Below are positions 8,512-16,257 of a stretch of DNA of 64,000 nt, one piece after another (positions within the stretch are counted from its first letter, which is position 1; every line of letters starts with the position of its first letter). Where the stretch lies: NCBI RefSeq assembly GCF_018390695.1, contig NZ_JAHBGF010000012.1, forward strand, positions 62,001 through 126,000, in the 5' to 3' direction. The notes beneath the pieces were generated by a model. The model made no database searches. It had not been told where the DNA came from and was given only the letters and a program-made list of their open reading frames with translations. A program made the translations under genes and the position numbers. This DNA is from Ancylobacter sonchi (GTDB lineage Bacteria; Pseudomonadota; Alphaproteobacteria; Rhizobiales; Xanthobacteraceae).

Positions 8512-8919
8512 TCACTCACCGCCATTCACCAGCGCCGCCATCTTCTGGGCGAACTCGGCGACCGCCTCGTCGAACTGGCGGTTCTTCTTGTCGTCGCCGA
8601 AATCCGGCGCCATCAGCGTCAGCGGGCGCAGCCTCTCGCCGCCGCCGGCCTCCGGCAGCTTGCCGGGATGGGCGGCATCATAGGCGAGCAGGAAGCGCTC
8701 CTGCTCGGCGGGGCTGAAATGGCAGACGCGGAAGATCGTCGGCAGGTGCCGGGCCGGCAGCGGCGTGTCATAGGCCGGGCTGGTCACCTGGGTGACGAAG
8801 CTGCGATGCTTGCCGAGCGCCGAGGCCAGCCGCTGGCGGGTGCCGGAGGGCCGGTTGTCGAGAATGCCGGCCAGCATGGCCTTGTAGGCGATCACCGCCT
8901 CGTCGAGCTCCCGCGCCAC
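8512..8919 (-). CDS. Unknown 135-residue protein, HTH-like
   Basis: I do not recognise a named family. Residues about 25-50 (GTRQRLASALGKHRSFVTQV) read like a Cro/CI-type helix-turn-helix, followed by PARHLPTIFRVCHFSPAEQERF. The C-terminus is Lys/Asp/Glu-rich, without membrane segments or signal peptide. The GTG at 8919 is the start because GGGGAGGGG lies 6 nt upstream, inside the end of the enzyme I gene, from whose stop it is separated by 3 bp. It lies between enzyme I and dhaK, so a role in controlling or assembling the dha phosphorelay is possible but unproven. Confidence 0.6.
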   Translation of the reverse strand: MARELDEAVIAYKAMLAGILDNRPSGTRQRLASALGKHRSFVTQVTSPAYDTPLPARHLPTIFRVCHFSPAEQERFLLAYDAAHPGKLPEAGGGERLRPLTLMAPDFGDDKKNRQFDEAVAEFAQKMAALVNGGE

Positions 8920-8922
8920 GTC

Positions 8923-10692
8923 TCACCCCTCCCCGGCGGGCATGGCGCGCCGCAGCGGGCCGATGGCGGCAAGCCGTGAGGGCGCGACCGAGAAATCGCG
9001 GAAGCCGAGGCCGACCAGCCGCGCCAGCGCCTCGGGATCGCCGGCGAGGTCGCCGCAGACCGACAGCGGCTTGCCGAGCGCTTCCGCGGTCGTCGCGATC
9101 TGGGCCATCAGGCGGAACAAGGCGGTCTCCGAGCCGGCATTGAGCGGAGCGGCGATGGGATTGTCGCGCGCGGCCGCCGACAGATACTGCATCAGATCGT
9201 TGGTCCCCACCGAAAAGAACGCCGCCGCGTCGAACAGGTCGAGCGTGAGGGCGGCGGCCGGCACCTCCACCATGATGCCGAGCGGCGGGCGCCGTGCGGC
9301 GATGCCGAGCCGGGCGAGGCGGGCCGCCTCCTCGTCGAACAACGCGGCCATGGCGACGACCTCCTGCGGCAGCGTCACCATCGGCAGCAGCACGCTGACG
9401 GAGCCATGGGCCGCCGGGCCTTCCGCCGCCGCGCGCAGGATCGCCCGCGCCTGGATGCGGGCGAGATCGGGATGCGCCAGCAGGAAGCGGATGCCCCGCT
9501 CGCCGAGCAGCGAGGCCGGACCGCCCTCGACGAGGCCGGGCAGCGCCTTGTCGCCGCCGAGATCGAGCAGCCGCAGCCGCACCGGGCGACCGGGGAAGCG
9601 CGCGAGGATGGTGCGGTAGCAGTCGACGTGCCGTTCCTCGCTCAGCGCCTCGGCCGGCGAGAGGAACAGGAATTCGGTGCGCACCAGCCCGACGCCGTCC
9701 ACCGTGGCGGGATCGACGGCGGCGAGGTCGGACAGGCTGTTGAGATTGACGCTCAGCCGGAACGCCCCGCCCGGCCCGGCGACGGCGGCGGGAACGATGG
9801 CCGGAAGCGGCGGCGCGACCGGATCGACCGGATCGAGGCCGACCCGCCCGGCCGTGCCGTCGACGAGCAGCGGCTGGCCGGCGGCGACGGCGAGCGGCCC
9901 GAGGCCGATGACCATCGGCACGCCGCGCGCGCGGGCCAGCATGGCCACATGGCTCACCGTGCTGCCGGCACAGAGCGCGATGCCGCCGCCCTTCGACCAG
10001 TCATGGGCGAGAAACAGGCTCGGCGGCATGTCGTCGCCGACATAGATCGCGGCGGCGGGGAAATCGGCGCGCGGCCGGCCGGCCAGCGCATCGAGCACAC
10101 GCTGCCGGAGATCGGCGAGATCGGCGGCCCGCGCGGCGAAGGCGTCTTCGCCGGCGCCGCGCTCCCCAACCACATCGGCGAAGGCGTCTTCGCCGGTGCC
10201 GCGCTCTCCAACCCCATCGGCGAAGGCGTCTTCGCCGGTGCCGCGCTCTCCAACCCCATCGGCGAAGGCGTCTTCGCCGGCGCCGCGCCCCTCGACCACA
10301 TCGGCAAAGGTGTCCTCGGTCCCGTGGCCGTCATCGGCGACCAGCGCGGCGATGTGGGCGTCCATCGCGCCGGCCCAGGCCAGCGCCGCGCCCTCCCCCC
10401 TGGCGATGCGCGCGAGCGCCGGCTCCATCAGGTCGTCGTCGAGCAGCATCTCGATCTGAAAGTCGAGCACGCCGGCGCTCTGGGCATCGGCGCCGGCGGC
10501 CAGCGCCCGCAATTCGCCGATCGCCACCCCGACCGCGCCGGCCAGCGCGGCGCGCGCGTCCTCCCCGGCCGCCGCCGGGGGCGCGGCCGGCGCCAGGGCG
10601 CGGAACGCCGGGCCGCAGGCGCGGCCGGGCGAGGCCGCCTTGCCGGTCAGCTCACGCGGGCCGGCCATCCGGACGACCATCGGCACGGGCAT
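8923..10692 (-). CDS. PEP-protein phosphotransferase (enzyme I) of the dha PTS relay
   Basis: A 589-residue enzyme I that takes phosphate from PEP and passes it to HPr. The swivel-domain active His is about residue 248 (AGSTVSHVAMLARARG), and the C-terminal PEP-binding barrel ends with CGDLAGD carrying the conserved Cys. In E. coli this module is fused into DhaM; here it is a separate gene. The HPr-binding helical domain is interrupted at about residues 125-182 by a 14-residue tandem repeat (consensus GEDAFADGVGERGT). The ATG at 10692 has GAGGA 8 nt upstream and overlaps the HPr gene by 41 bp. Confidence 0.88.
   Translation of the reverse strand: MPVPMVVRMAGPRELTGKAASPGRACGPAFRALAPAAPPAAAGEDARAALAGAVGVAIGELRALAAGADAQSAGVLDFQIEMLLDDDLMEPALARIARGEGAALAWAGAMDAHIAALVADDGHGTEDTFADVVEGRGAGEDAFADGVGERGTGEDAFADGVGERGTGEDAFADVVGERGAGEDAFAARAADLADLRQRVLDALAGRPRADFPAAAIYVGDDMPPSLFLAHDWSKGGGIALCAGSTVSHVAMLARARGVPMVIGLGPLAVAAGQPLLVDGTAGRVGLDPVDPVAPPLPAIVPAAVAGPGGAFRLSVNLNSLSDLAAVDPATVDGVGLVRTEFLFLSPAEALSEERHVDCYRTILARFPGRPVRLRLLDLGGDKALPGLVEGGPASLLGERGIRFLLAHPDLARIQARAILRAAAEGPAAHGSVSVLLPMVTLPQEVVAMAALFDEEAARLARLGIAARRPPLGIMVEVPAAALTLDLFDAAAFFSVGTNDLMQYLSAAARDNPIAAPLNAGSETALFRLMAQIATTAEALGKPLSVCGDLAGDPEALARLVGLGFRDFSVAPSRLAAIGPLRRAMPAGEG
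10135..10302 (-). repeat. Four 42-bp in-frame tandem repeats inside enzyme I
   Basis: Units begin at 10135, 10177, 10219 and 10261, each 42 bp and encoding 14 residues (GEDAFADGVGERGT or close variants). A degenerate fifth unit starts at 10303. The two middle units are nearly identical, which suggests recent duplication and length variation between strains. Confidence 0.92.
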
Positions 10693-11014
10693 TCTTGCGG
10701 TCCTCGTCGAAATTGCGCCGCACCAGCTCGCCGAGCGCGACGATCGCCTCCTCGGCGCGAAAGCCCTCGGCGCGGATGCGCAGACGGGTGCCGCGACGGA
10801 TGCGGGCGCCCATGATCTTGACGATGCTCTTGCCGTTCAGCCAGTCCGGCGAGCCGTCCACCGCCACCTCGATGGCGCAGGGAAAGCTCTTGGCCAGCCG
10901 GGTGAAGGCGACCGAGGGGCGCGCATGCAGGCCGATGCCGTGGGTGACTTCCACCTCGGTCTGCCAGCGGGCGCCGCTGCGCTCGCGCGGAAAGGCGGGG
11001 CTGGGCTCGCTCAT
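10652..11014 (-). CDS. HPr-like phosphocarrier of the dha PTS relay
   Basis: A 120-residue HPr-family carrier that shuttles phosphate from enzyme I to EIIA(Dha). The active His is residue 30 in THGIGLHARPS, and the regulatory-serine region is seen as NGKSIVKIMG. The N-terminal ~18 residues and the basic, Asp-rich C-terminal ~20 residues are extensions beyond normal HPr (about 85-90 residues). The start ATG shares one base with the stop of the EIIA gene, and the 3' end overlaps enzyme I by 41 bp, indicating strong translational coupling. Confidence 0.88.
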   Translation of the reverse strand: MSEPSPAFPRERSGARWQTEVEVTHGIGLHARPSVAFTRLAKSFPCAIEVAVDGSPDWLNGKSIVKIMGARIRRGTRLRIRAEGFRAEEAIVALGELVRRNFDEDRKNARADGRPDGRPA

Positions 11015-11436
11015 CAGGGGGACAGCTCCTCGGCGGTCGCCACCACCTTGGCGAGGCTGGAGCCGCCCGACGCCTCGGCGGCGGCCACCACCGCGCCCTC
11101 GACGAGCGGGGCGTTGCAGATGGCGACGCGGGCCGCCCGCGCCGGGCCCAGCCGCTCGACCGCCATCTCGCTATTGGTCTCGGCGCCGCCGAGATCGACG
11201 AAGATCGCCACCCCGGCCTCCGACCACGCCGCCTCGATCGCCGCCGCGATGCCGGCGACATGGGTGCCGAGCCCGCCCTCGACATTGCCGCCGGTCCAGG
11301 CGAGCGGCACGCAGTCGCCGACCATCTGGCGCACCATGTCGGCGGCGCCCTTCGCCACCAGCGGCGAATGCGACACGATGACGATGCCCACATTGGCCGG
11401 GGACGGCGCGGAGGGCTGGTCGGCACGCGCGTTCAT
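11014..11436 (-). CDS. dhaM: EIIA(Dha) phosphocarrier, DhaM N-terminal domain as a separate protein
   Basis: A 140-residue EIIA(Man)-fold protein equal to the first domain of DhaM. The active His is about residue 23 in VIVSHSPLVAKGA; the fold continues through VAIFVDLGGAETNSE. It receives phosphate from HPr and rephosphorylates ADP bound on DhaL. It overlaps dhaL by 4 bp (ATGA) and abuts the HPr gene. In E. coli EIIA, HPr and an EI fragment are one polypeptide; here all three are separate consecutive genes. Confidence 0.88.
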   Translation of the reverse strand: MNARADQPSAPSPANVGIVIVSHSPLVAKGAADMVRQMVGDCVPLAWTGGNVEGGLGTHVAGIAAAIEAAWSEAGVAIFVDLGGAETNSEMAVERLGPARAARVAICNAPLVEGAVVAAAEASGGSSLAKVVATAEELSP

Positions 11437-12065
11437 GACGGGCGATGCTCCTCGAAATAGCCGCAGATGGCGGCGGTGAGCAGGGCGCAGCTGGAGGCGC
11501 CGGGATCCTCATGGCCGATGGAACGGGCGCCGAGAAACGACGCCCGGCCGCGCCGCGCCTGCATCGGCCCGGTGGAATGGGCCGCCGAGCGGGCGCAGGC
11601 GGCGATGTCGCCCGGCGGCGAGCGCCTTACCAGCTCGGCCTGCACCGGGTAAAGCACGTCGAGCAGCGTCTTGTCGCCGGGACCGGAGCGGCCGCGCCGC
11701 GCCACGGCGGCGATGGCGCGCTCCAGAGGCGCGGCGAGATCGTCGGGCGCGGCGAGGTCGCCAGCCCCGGCATCGCCGGGCAGCGCCCGGCCGAGCTCCA
11801 TCAGCAGCGTGCCGTAGAGCGGGCCGGCGGCGCCGCCGATATTCATCACCAGCACCAGGCCAATGCGCTCCAGCGCCGCCGGCAGCGGCAGGGCGGCGAT
11901 GGCGTCGCGCTCGGCGAACACCGCCTCGAGGCCGCGCCGCATATTGGCGCCGTGGTCGCCGTCGCCGATGGCACTGTCGAGCGCGCTCAGATGCTCGCCA
12001 TGCCGGTCGATCTCCGCCCGGCACAGGGCGATCAGCGCGGCGAGATCGGCGGCGGCGAGATGCAT
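11433..12065 (-). CDS. dhaL: PTS-type dihydroxyacetone kinase, ADP-binding subunit DhaL
   Basis: A 210-residue DhaL subunit that holds ADP/ATP as a fixed cofactor and transfers phosphate to the ketose on DhaK. The metal-binding motif SAIGDGDHGANM is at about residues 32-43, and the nucleotide-loop region NIGGAAGPLYGTLL is at about 77-90. The ATG at 12065 starts at MHLAAADLAAL; longer in-frame readings extend into the upstream gene and are rejected. It begins 25 bp after the fused DhaK-DhaL gene and overlaps dhaM by 4 bp. Confidence 0.9.
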   Translation of the reverse strand: MHLAAADLAALIALCRAEIDRHGEHLSALDSAIGDGDHGANMRRGLEAVFAERDAIAALPLPAALERIGLVLVMNIGGAAGPLYGTLLMELGRALPGDAGAGDLAAPDDLAAPLERAIAAVARRGRSGPGDKTLLDVLYPVQAELVRRSPPGDIAACARSAAHSTGPMQARRGRASFLGARSIGHEDPGASSCALLTAAICGYFEEHRPS

Positions 12066-12090
12066 CGGCTCCACCCCTGTGCTGGTTCCA

Positions 12091-13725
12091 CTATCCCCGC
12101 GCGAGCGCCGCGAACACCGCGGCCACCGCCACCGCACCGGGATCGGCCGAGCCTTCGAGATCACGCGCCGCGACATAGGAGGCGCGGCCGGCGCGGGCAT
12201 GGGTCATCGCCTTGGTGGCTTCGGCGCCGGCGCCCGCCGCCTCGGCGGCGCTGGCGATGCCGCCGGAAGCCAACGCCTTCAGGCCGGGATCGAGCGCGTC
12301 GACCATGGTGCGGGCGCCGAGCGTGGCGCCGCCATAGAAGGTCATGCGGTCGAGGCCGGCGATCAGCGCGGCGGGGATGTCCTTGCCCTCGGCGACCGCC
12401 TTGGCGCTCGCGGTGAAGAAGATCGACAAAAGCACGCCGCTCGACCCGCCCATGGCGGTGGCCAGCGTCTCGCCGATGACGCCCAGCGTCGCGGCGGTGT
12501 CGGCGAGCGGCAGGGAGGCGAGCTTGCCCTCGATGGCGCGGGCGCCGGTGGCGACGGTGGAGCCGGTGTCGCCGTCGCCCGCCTTGGCATCGAGGCGGTT
12601 CAGCTCCGCCTCCAGCCCGATGAGGGTGGCGCAGGCGGTGCGGATCACCGCCTCGGCGGTGGCATCGCCGCTGGCGAGCGGGATCTCGACACGCGGCGCG
12701 GCGGGCGCCGGCACCACGGCGACCGGACCGGCCGTCACCGCCGGACGCCAGGCCAGCGGCTCGACCGGCGAGGCCAGCGCCGCTTCCCGCGCGGCATCGA
12801 GCTTGAGGAAGGACAGCGAGAAGCCGTTCATGTTCAGCGCCGTCATCAGCGCCTGCGGGCCGATCACCAGCTTCACCCCGGCGCCGAGCGGCGCACGCAG
12901 CACGCTGTCGGCGATCAACGACATCTCCAGGGGCGGCACGGCGCCGAGATTATTGACCAGCAGGGCGTAGCTGGCGCCGACTTCGAGCTTCGGCGCCAGA
13001 TGCTCGCCCATCAGCGCCACCAGCGCATCGACCGGCTGCACCGCGATACGCTCGACGCCCGGCTCGCCATGGATGCCGAGGCCGAGCTCGCCCTCGGCCT
13101 CGCCGAGCCGCTCGGTGAAATTCTGGCCGGGGATCGAGCAGGAGGAGAACGACACGCCGAGCGAGGCGATGTCGTGCGCCGCCGCCTTGGCCGCCGCCGC
13201 CACGCTGGCGAGATCGGCGCCCGCCTCGGCGTGATGGCCGGCGATCTTGTGCACGAACAGCGTGCCGGCGATGCCGCGCGGCTGCGGCAGGTCGGGCAGC
13301 GCGATGTCGTCGGCGACGATCACCACCTCGACCTTGAAGCCCTCGGCGCGGGCGCGCTCGGCGGCGAGGCCGAAATTCAGCCGGTCGCCGGTGTAGTTCT
13401 TCACCACCAGGAGGCAGCCCGGCGCGCCGGTGACCGCGCGGATGGCGGTGAGCACCGCTTCCACGCTCGGCGAGGCGAAGATCTCGCCCGACACCGCGGC
13501 GGTGAGCATGCCGCGGCCGACGAAGCCGGCATGCGAGGGCTCGTGGCCGGCGCCGCCGCCGGAGACCACCGCCACCTTCGACCTGTCCCAATCGGCGCGG
13601 AGGACGACCTTGATGTCGGGATAGGTGTCGAGCCGGGCCAGCCGGCCGGGCGGGGTGGTACGGATGAGACCGTCCAGCGCCTCGGTGACGATGGCCTCGC
13701 GGCGGTTGAAGAAATGCTTGGTCAT
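12091..13725 (-). CDS. Fused DhaK-DhaL kinase (ATP-type dihydroxyacetone / ketotetrose kinase)
   Basis: A 544-residue single-chain kinase with both domains. The DhaK part covers about residues 1-330, with SGGGAGHEPSH at 55-65 and the substrate His at about 219 in GIHGEPG. The DhaL part covers about 345-544, with the metal motif DAKAGDGDTGSTV. This is the layout of ATP-dependent dihydroxyacetone kinases and of erythrulose kinases. Its coexistence with a full PTS-type DhaK/L/M set in the same operon is odd and suggests two different substrates or phosphate donors. It starts 151 bp after the ABC ATPase gene, with stem-loops in that gap. Confidence 0.88.
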   Translation of the reverse strand: MTKHFFNRREAIVTEALDGLIRTTPPGRLARLDTYPDIKVVLRADWDRSKVAVVSGGGAGHEPSHAGFVGRGMLTAAVSGEIFASPSVEAVLTAIRAVTGAPGCLLVVKNYTGDRLNFGLAAERARAEGFKVEVVIVADDIALPDLPQPRGIAGTLFVHKIAGHHAEAGADLASVAAAAKAAAHDIASLGVSFSSCSIPGQNFTERLGEAEGELGLGIHGEPGVERIAVQPVDALVALMGEHLAPKLEVGASYALLVNNLGAVPPLEMSLIADSVLRAPLGAGVKLVIGPQALMTALNMNGFSLSFLKLDAAREAALASPVEPLAWRPAVTAGPVAVVPAPAAPRVEIPLASGDATAEAVIRTACATLIGLEAELNRLDAKAGDGDTGSTVATGARAIEGKLASLPLADTAATLGVIGETLATAMGGSSGVLLSIFFTASAKAVAEGKDIPAALIAGLDRMTFYGGATLGARTMVDALDPGLKALASGGIASAAEAAGAGAEATKAMTHARAGRASYVAARDLEGSADPGAVAVAAVFAALARG

Positions 13726-13740
13726 TGCTTCCGATCCCCA

Positions 13741-13828
13741 GAGCCCGCCCCGACCGGATCGGGCTCACTCTCCTGAATCCGGCGCCTCTTCCTATCGACC
13801 GGGCAACGGGCCCGACCGGAAGAGGCGC
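13741..13828 (-). other. Two intercistronic stem-loops between ATPase and fused kinase genes
   Basis: Arms GAGCCCG (13741-13747) and CGGGCTC (13760-13766) form one hairpin. GCGCCTCTTCC (13782-13792) and GGAAGAGGCGC (13818-13828) form an 11-bp stem with a 25-nt loop. No T-run follows, so these look like mRNA processing or attenuation structures between the transport and kinase halves of the operon. Confidence 0.55.
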
Positions 13829-13876
13829 TGGCCGACACATGATGCGACGCAGCGAACCGCGCCGCTTGTCTTCATG

Positions 13877-14893
13877 TCACGCGAGGCGCTGCCCGTCGCC
13901 ACCGAAATAGAGCGGCTGGCGCAATCGCACGCTGACCCGGTCGCCCGCCTCGACCGGCAGGTCGGGATCGGCCAGCGTCACCAGCTTGTGGCCGTCGACC
14001 TTGATGTGCAGGTGGTTCTGGTCGCCGAGATGCTCGATCCAGTCGACCTCGGCATTGCCGGTGATGCCCTCGCCGGTGCGGGCGATCTCCAGATGCTCGG
14101 TGCGCGCGCCGATGGTGCGGGTGCCAGCCGGCGTGGCGGCATCGGGCAGCAGGCCGGGCGGCATCAGGTTGATGTGCGGCTGACCAAGCCGGGCGGCGAC
14201 GTGCAGATTGGCCGGGTTGGCGTAGATCTCGCGCGGGGTGCCGATCTGCACCAGCCGCCCCTCCGCGAGGATGCCGATGCGGTCGGCCATGGTCATCGCC
14301 TCGATCTGGTCGTGGGTGACGTAGAGCAGCGTCGCGCCGAGCTCCTTCTGGATGCGCTTGAGCTCTAGCCGCAGTTCGCCGCGCAGCTTGGCGTCGAGCG
14401 AGGAGAGCGGCTCGTCCATGAGATAGATCGAGGGCCGGCGCACCAGCGCCCGGCCGATGGCGACGCGCTGCATCTCGCCGCCCGACAGCCTTGTCGAGCG
14501 GTTCTCCAGCTTGTGGTCGATGCGCACCATCTTCGCCACCTGCCGCACCCGGGCGTCGATGGTCGCCTTGTCCATGCGCCGCGCCGGCGAGCGCAGCGGG
14601 AAGGCGAGGTTCTCGTAGACGGTGAGATGCGGGTAGAGCGAATATTGCTGGAACACGAAGGCGACGTCGCGCCCGGCGGGGGACTCGCCGTTCATCGGCC
14701 GCCCGCCGATCTCCACCGTACCGGCATCCGGCTTCTCCAGCCCGGCGATGAGGCGCAGCGTGGTGGTCTTGCCGGCGCCGGTGGGGCCGAGCAGCACCAC
14801 GAATTCGCCATCGGCGATGGCGAGGTCGAGACTGTCGACGGCGCGCTTGTCGCCGAAGCTGCGGGTGACGCCCTTCAGCGTGACATCAGCCAT
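13877..14893 (-). CDS. ABC importer ATPase (MalK/UgpC-type), canonical
   Basis: A 338-residue ATP-binding subunit for a sugar or polyol importer. Walker A is GPTGAGKTT (about residues 36-44), the signature is LSGGEMQR, Walker B is IYLMDEPLSSLDA, then the switch His in THDQ. A C-terminal MalK-type regulatory domain follows. The start at MADVTLKG (14893) overlaps the stop of the partner ATPase by 8 bp; a longer open frame into that gene is rejected. Two different ATPases in one importer is the layout of the rhizobial glycerol transporter. Confidence 0.9.
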   Translation of the reverse strand: MADVTLKGVTRSFGDKRAVDSLDLAIADGEFVVLLGPTGAGKTTTLRLIAGLEKPDAGTVEIGGRPMNGESPAGRDVAFVFQQYSLYPHLTVYENLAFPLRSPARRMDKATIDARVRQVAKMVRIDHKLENRSTRLSGGEMQRVAIGRALVRRPSIYLMDEPLSSLDAKLRGELRLELKRIQKELGATLLYVTHDQIEAMTMADRIGILAEGRLVQIGTPREIYANPANLHVAARLGQPHINLMPPGLLPDAATPAGTRTIGARTEHLEIARTGEGITGNAEVDWIEHLGDQNHLHIKVDGHKLVTLADPDLPVEAGDRVSVRLRQPLYFGGDGQRLA

Positions 14894-16028
14894 GATGGGC
14901 CTCCAGATCGCGCATTTCGCGGTGGCGGGTGTCGCGCGCCAGCACACCCTCATGCAGCACCGAGGGAACGGCGCGGCCGCTGCGGCAATCGAACAGCGAC
15001 AGCCGGTCGGCGACGAAGGCGAGGCCGACGCGGTCGCCGATGCGGTAGCTGCGCTCGGCCGGCAGACGGGCGCGGACGAGGCCGCCCGCCGTCTCCACCG
15101 TGACGATCTGGTTGGTGCCGAGATATTCCGCGCCATAGATCGCCCCGCGCAGCGGCGAGGCATCCGAGAAGCGGATGTGTTCGGGACGCACGCCCAGAGC
15201 GAGCTCGCCCTCGGCGACGTCGGCGCGCAGCTCGGGCATCTGCACATCCGCCCCGTCGATGCGGGCGATGCGGGCGCCCTTCGGCAGGCCGGCGGTGAAG
15301 CGCAGGAAGTTCATCGGCGGCGAGCCGATGAAGTCGGCGACATACATCGAGGCCGGGCGGTTGTAGATCTCGCGCGGGGTGGCGAACTGCTCGATGATGC
15401 CGTGATTCATCACCGCGATCTTGTCGGCCATCGCCATCGCCTCGATCTGGTCATGGGTGACGTAGACCGTGGTGGCGTGGATGCGGTTGTGCAGTTCGCG
15501 GAGCTCGCGGACCATCACGTCGCGGAACTCGGCGTCGAGCGTGCCGAGCGGCTCGTCCATCAGGAAGCATTTCGGCCGCCGCACGATGGCGCGGCCCAGC
15601 GCCACGCGCTGGCGGTCGCCGCCGGCGAGGCCGGAGACCGACTTGTCGAGGATGTGGTCGATCTGCAGGAGCTTCGCCGTCTCCTCGACGCGGCGCTTTA
15701 TCTCCGCCTTCGGCACGCCCTGCGACAGCAGCGGGAAGCCGATGTTCTTCCGCACGTTCATGTGCGGGTAGAGCGCGAAGAGCTGGAAAACGAAGGCGAT
15801 GTCGCGCTCGCTGGCCCGCTTGTAGGTGACGTCCTCGCCGCCGAGATGGATGGCACCGCCGGTGGGCAGCTCCAGCCCGGCGATCATGCGCAGCGTGGTG
15901 GTCTTGCCGCAGCCGGACGGCCCGAGAAGGGCGAGGAACTCGCCATCCTCGACGGTGAAGGAGGAATCCTGCACCGCGACGAACTCGCCGAAGGCCTTGC
16001 GGAGGTGGTCGACCCTGATCTCGGCCAT
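14886..16028 (-). CDS. ABC importer ATPase with degenerate signature motif
   Basis: A 380-residue ATP-binding subunit of the MalK/UgpC type. Walker A is GPSGCGKTT, Walker B is CFLMDEPLGTLDA, and THDQ is intact, with a regulatory C-terminal domain. The ABC signature reads LAGGDRQRV instead of LSGGQRQRV, losing the Ser that contacts ATP gamma-phosphate. Paired with the canonical ATPase next door it would give one normal and one weakened ATP site. It starts 4 bp after the small membrane protein gene. Confidence 0.9.
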   Translation of the reverse strand: MAEIRVDHLRKAFGEFVAVQDSSFTVEDGEFLALLGPSGCGKTTTLRMIAGLELPTGGAIHLGGEDVTYKRASERDIAFVFQLFALYPHMNVRKNIGFPLLSQGVPKAEIKRRVEETAKLLQIDHILDKSVSGLAGGDRQRVALGRAIVRRPKCFLMDEPLGTLDAEFRDVMVRELRELHNRIHATTVYVTHDQIEAMAMADKIAVMNHGIIEQFATPREIYNRPASMYVADFIGSPPMNFLRFTAGLPKGARIARIDGADVQMPELRADVAEGELALGVRPEHIRFSDASPLRGAIYGAEYLGTNQIVTVETAGGLVRARLPAERSYRIGDRVGLAFVADRLSLFDCRSGRAVPSVLHEGVLARDTRHREMRDLEAHHG

Positions 16029-16032
16029 CGGC

Positions 16033-16257
16033 CTACTCCGGGAATTTCGACACGATGGTGAACATCAGCGTGCCGGCGAGGAGGGTGATGAAGGAATAGG
16101 TGTAGAGCACCAGCGCGAAGGGCTGGAACAGCATGAGGAAGCCGAGCGCGATGAGGGCGACGGCAAGCATTTCCATCGGGCCGCGCCGCAGGAAGAACGG
16201 GCGGCGGGGCTTGTTCGGAACGAGGGACTTGCGGGTGGCGAGCGTGTGATCGGTCAT
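16033..16257 (-). CDS. Small membrane protein of the ABC operon
   Basis: A 74-residue protein with a basic N-terminus (about 25 residues, containing RRPFFLRRG) and two hydrophobic segments at about residues 28-48 and 50-68. It overlaps the preceding permease gene by 4 bp (ATGA) and precedes the ATPase by 4 bp, so it is a true operon member. The rhizobial glycerol ABC operon also has a small membrane protein (GlpU) beside its permeases, but I cannot confirm homology. A role in permease assembly or stability is a guess. Confidence 0.75.
   Translation of the reverse strand: MTDHTLATRKSLVPNKPRRPFFLRRGPMEMLAVALIALGFLMLFQPFALVLYTYSFITLLAGTLMFTIVSKFPE

Noticed and set aside
10135-10302. CRISPR-like array
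   Set aside because: The repeats are contiguous without spacers, a multiple of three long and in frame within the enzyme I gene.
11863-13776. Plus-strand open frame of 637 codons opposite the fused Dha kinase
   Set aside because: Antisense shadow with low-complexity composition; the minus-strand reading has intact DhaK and DhaL motifs.
14894-15247. N-terminal extension of the canonical ABC ATPase (456-residue reading)
   Set aside because: The extension runs out of frame through the partner ATPase gene; the ATPase fold begins exactly at the ATG at 14893.
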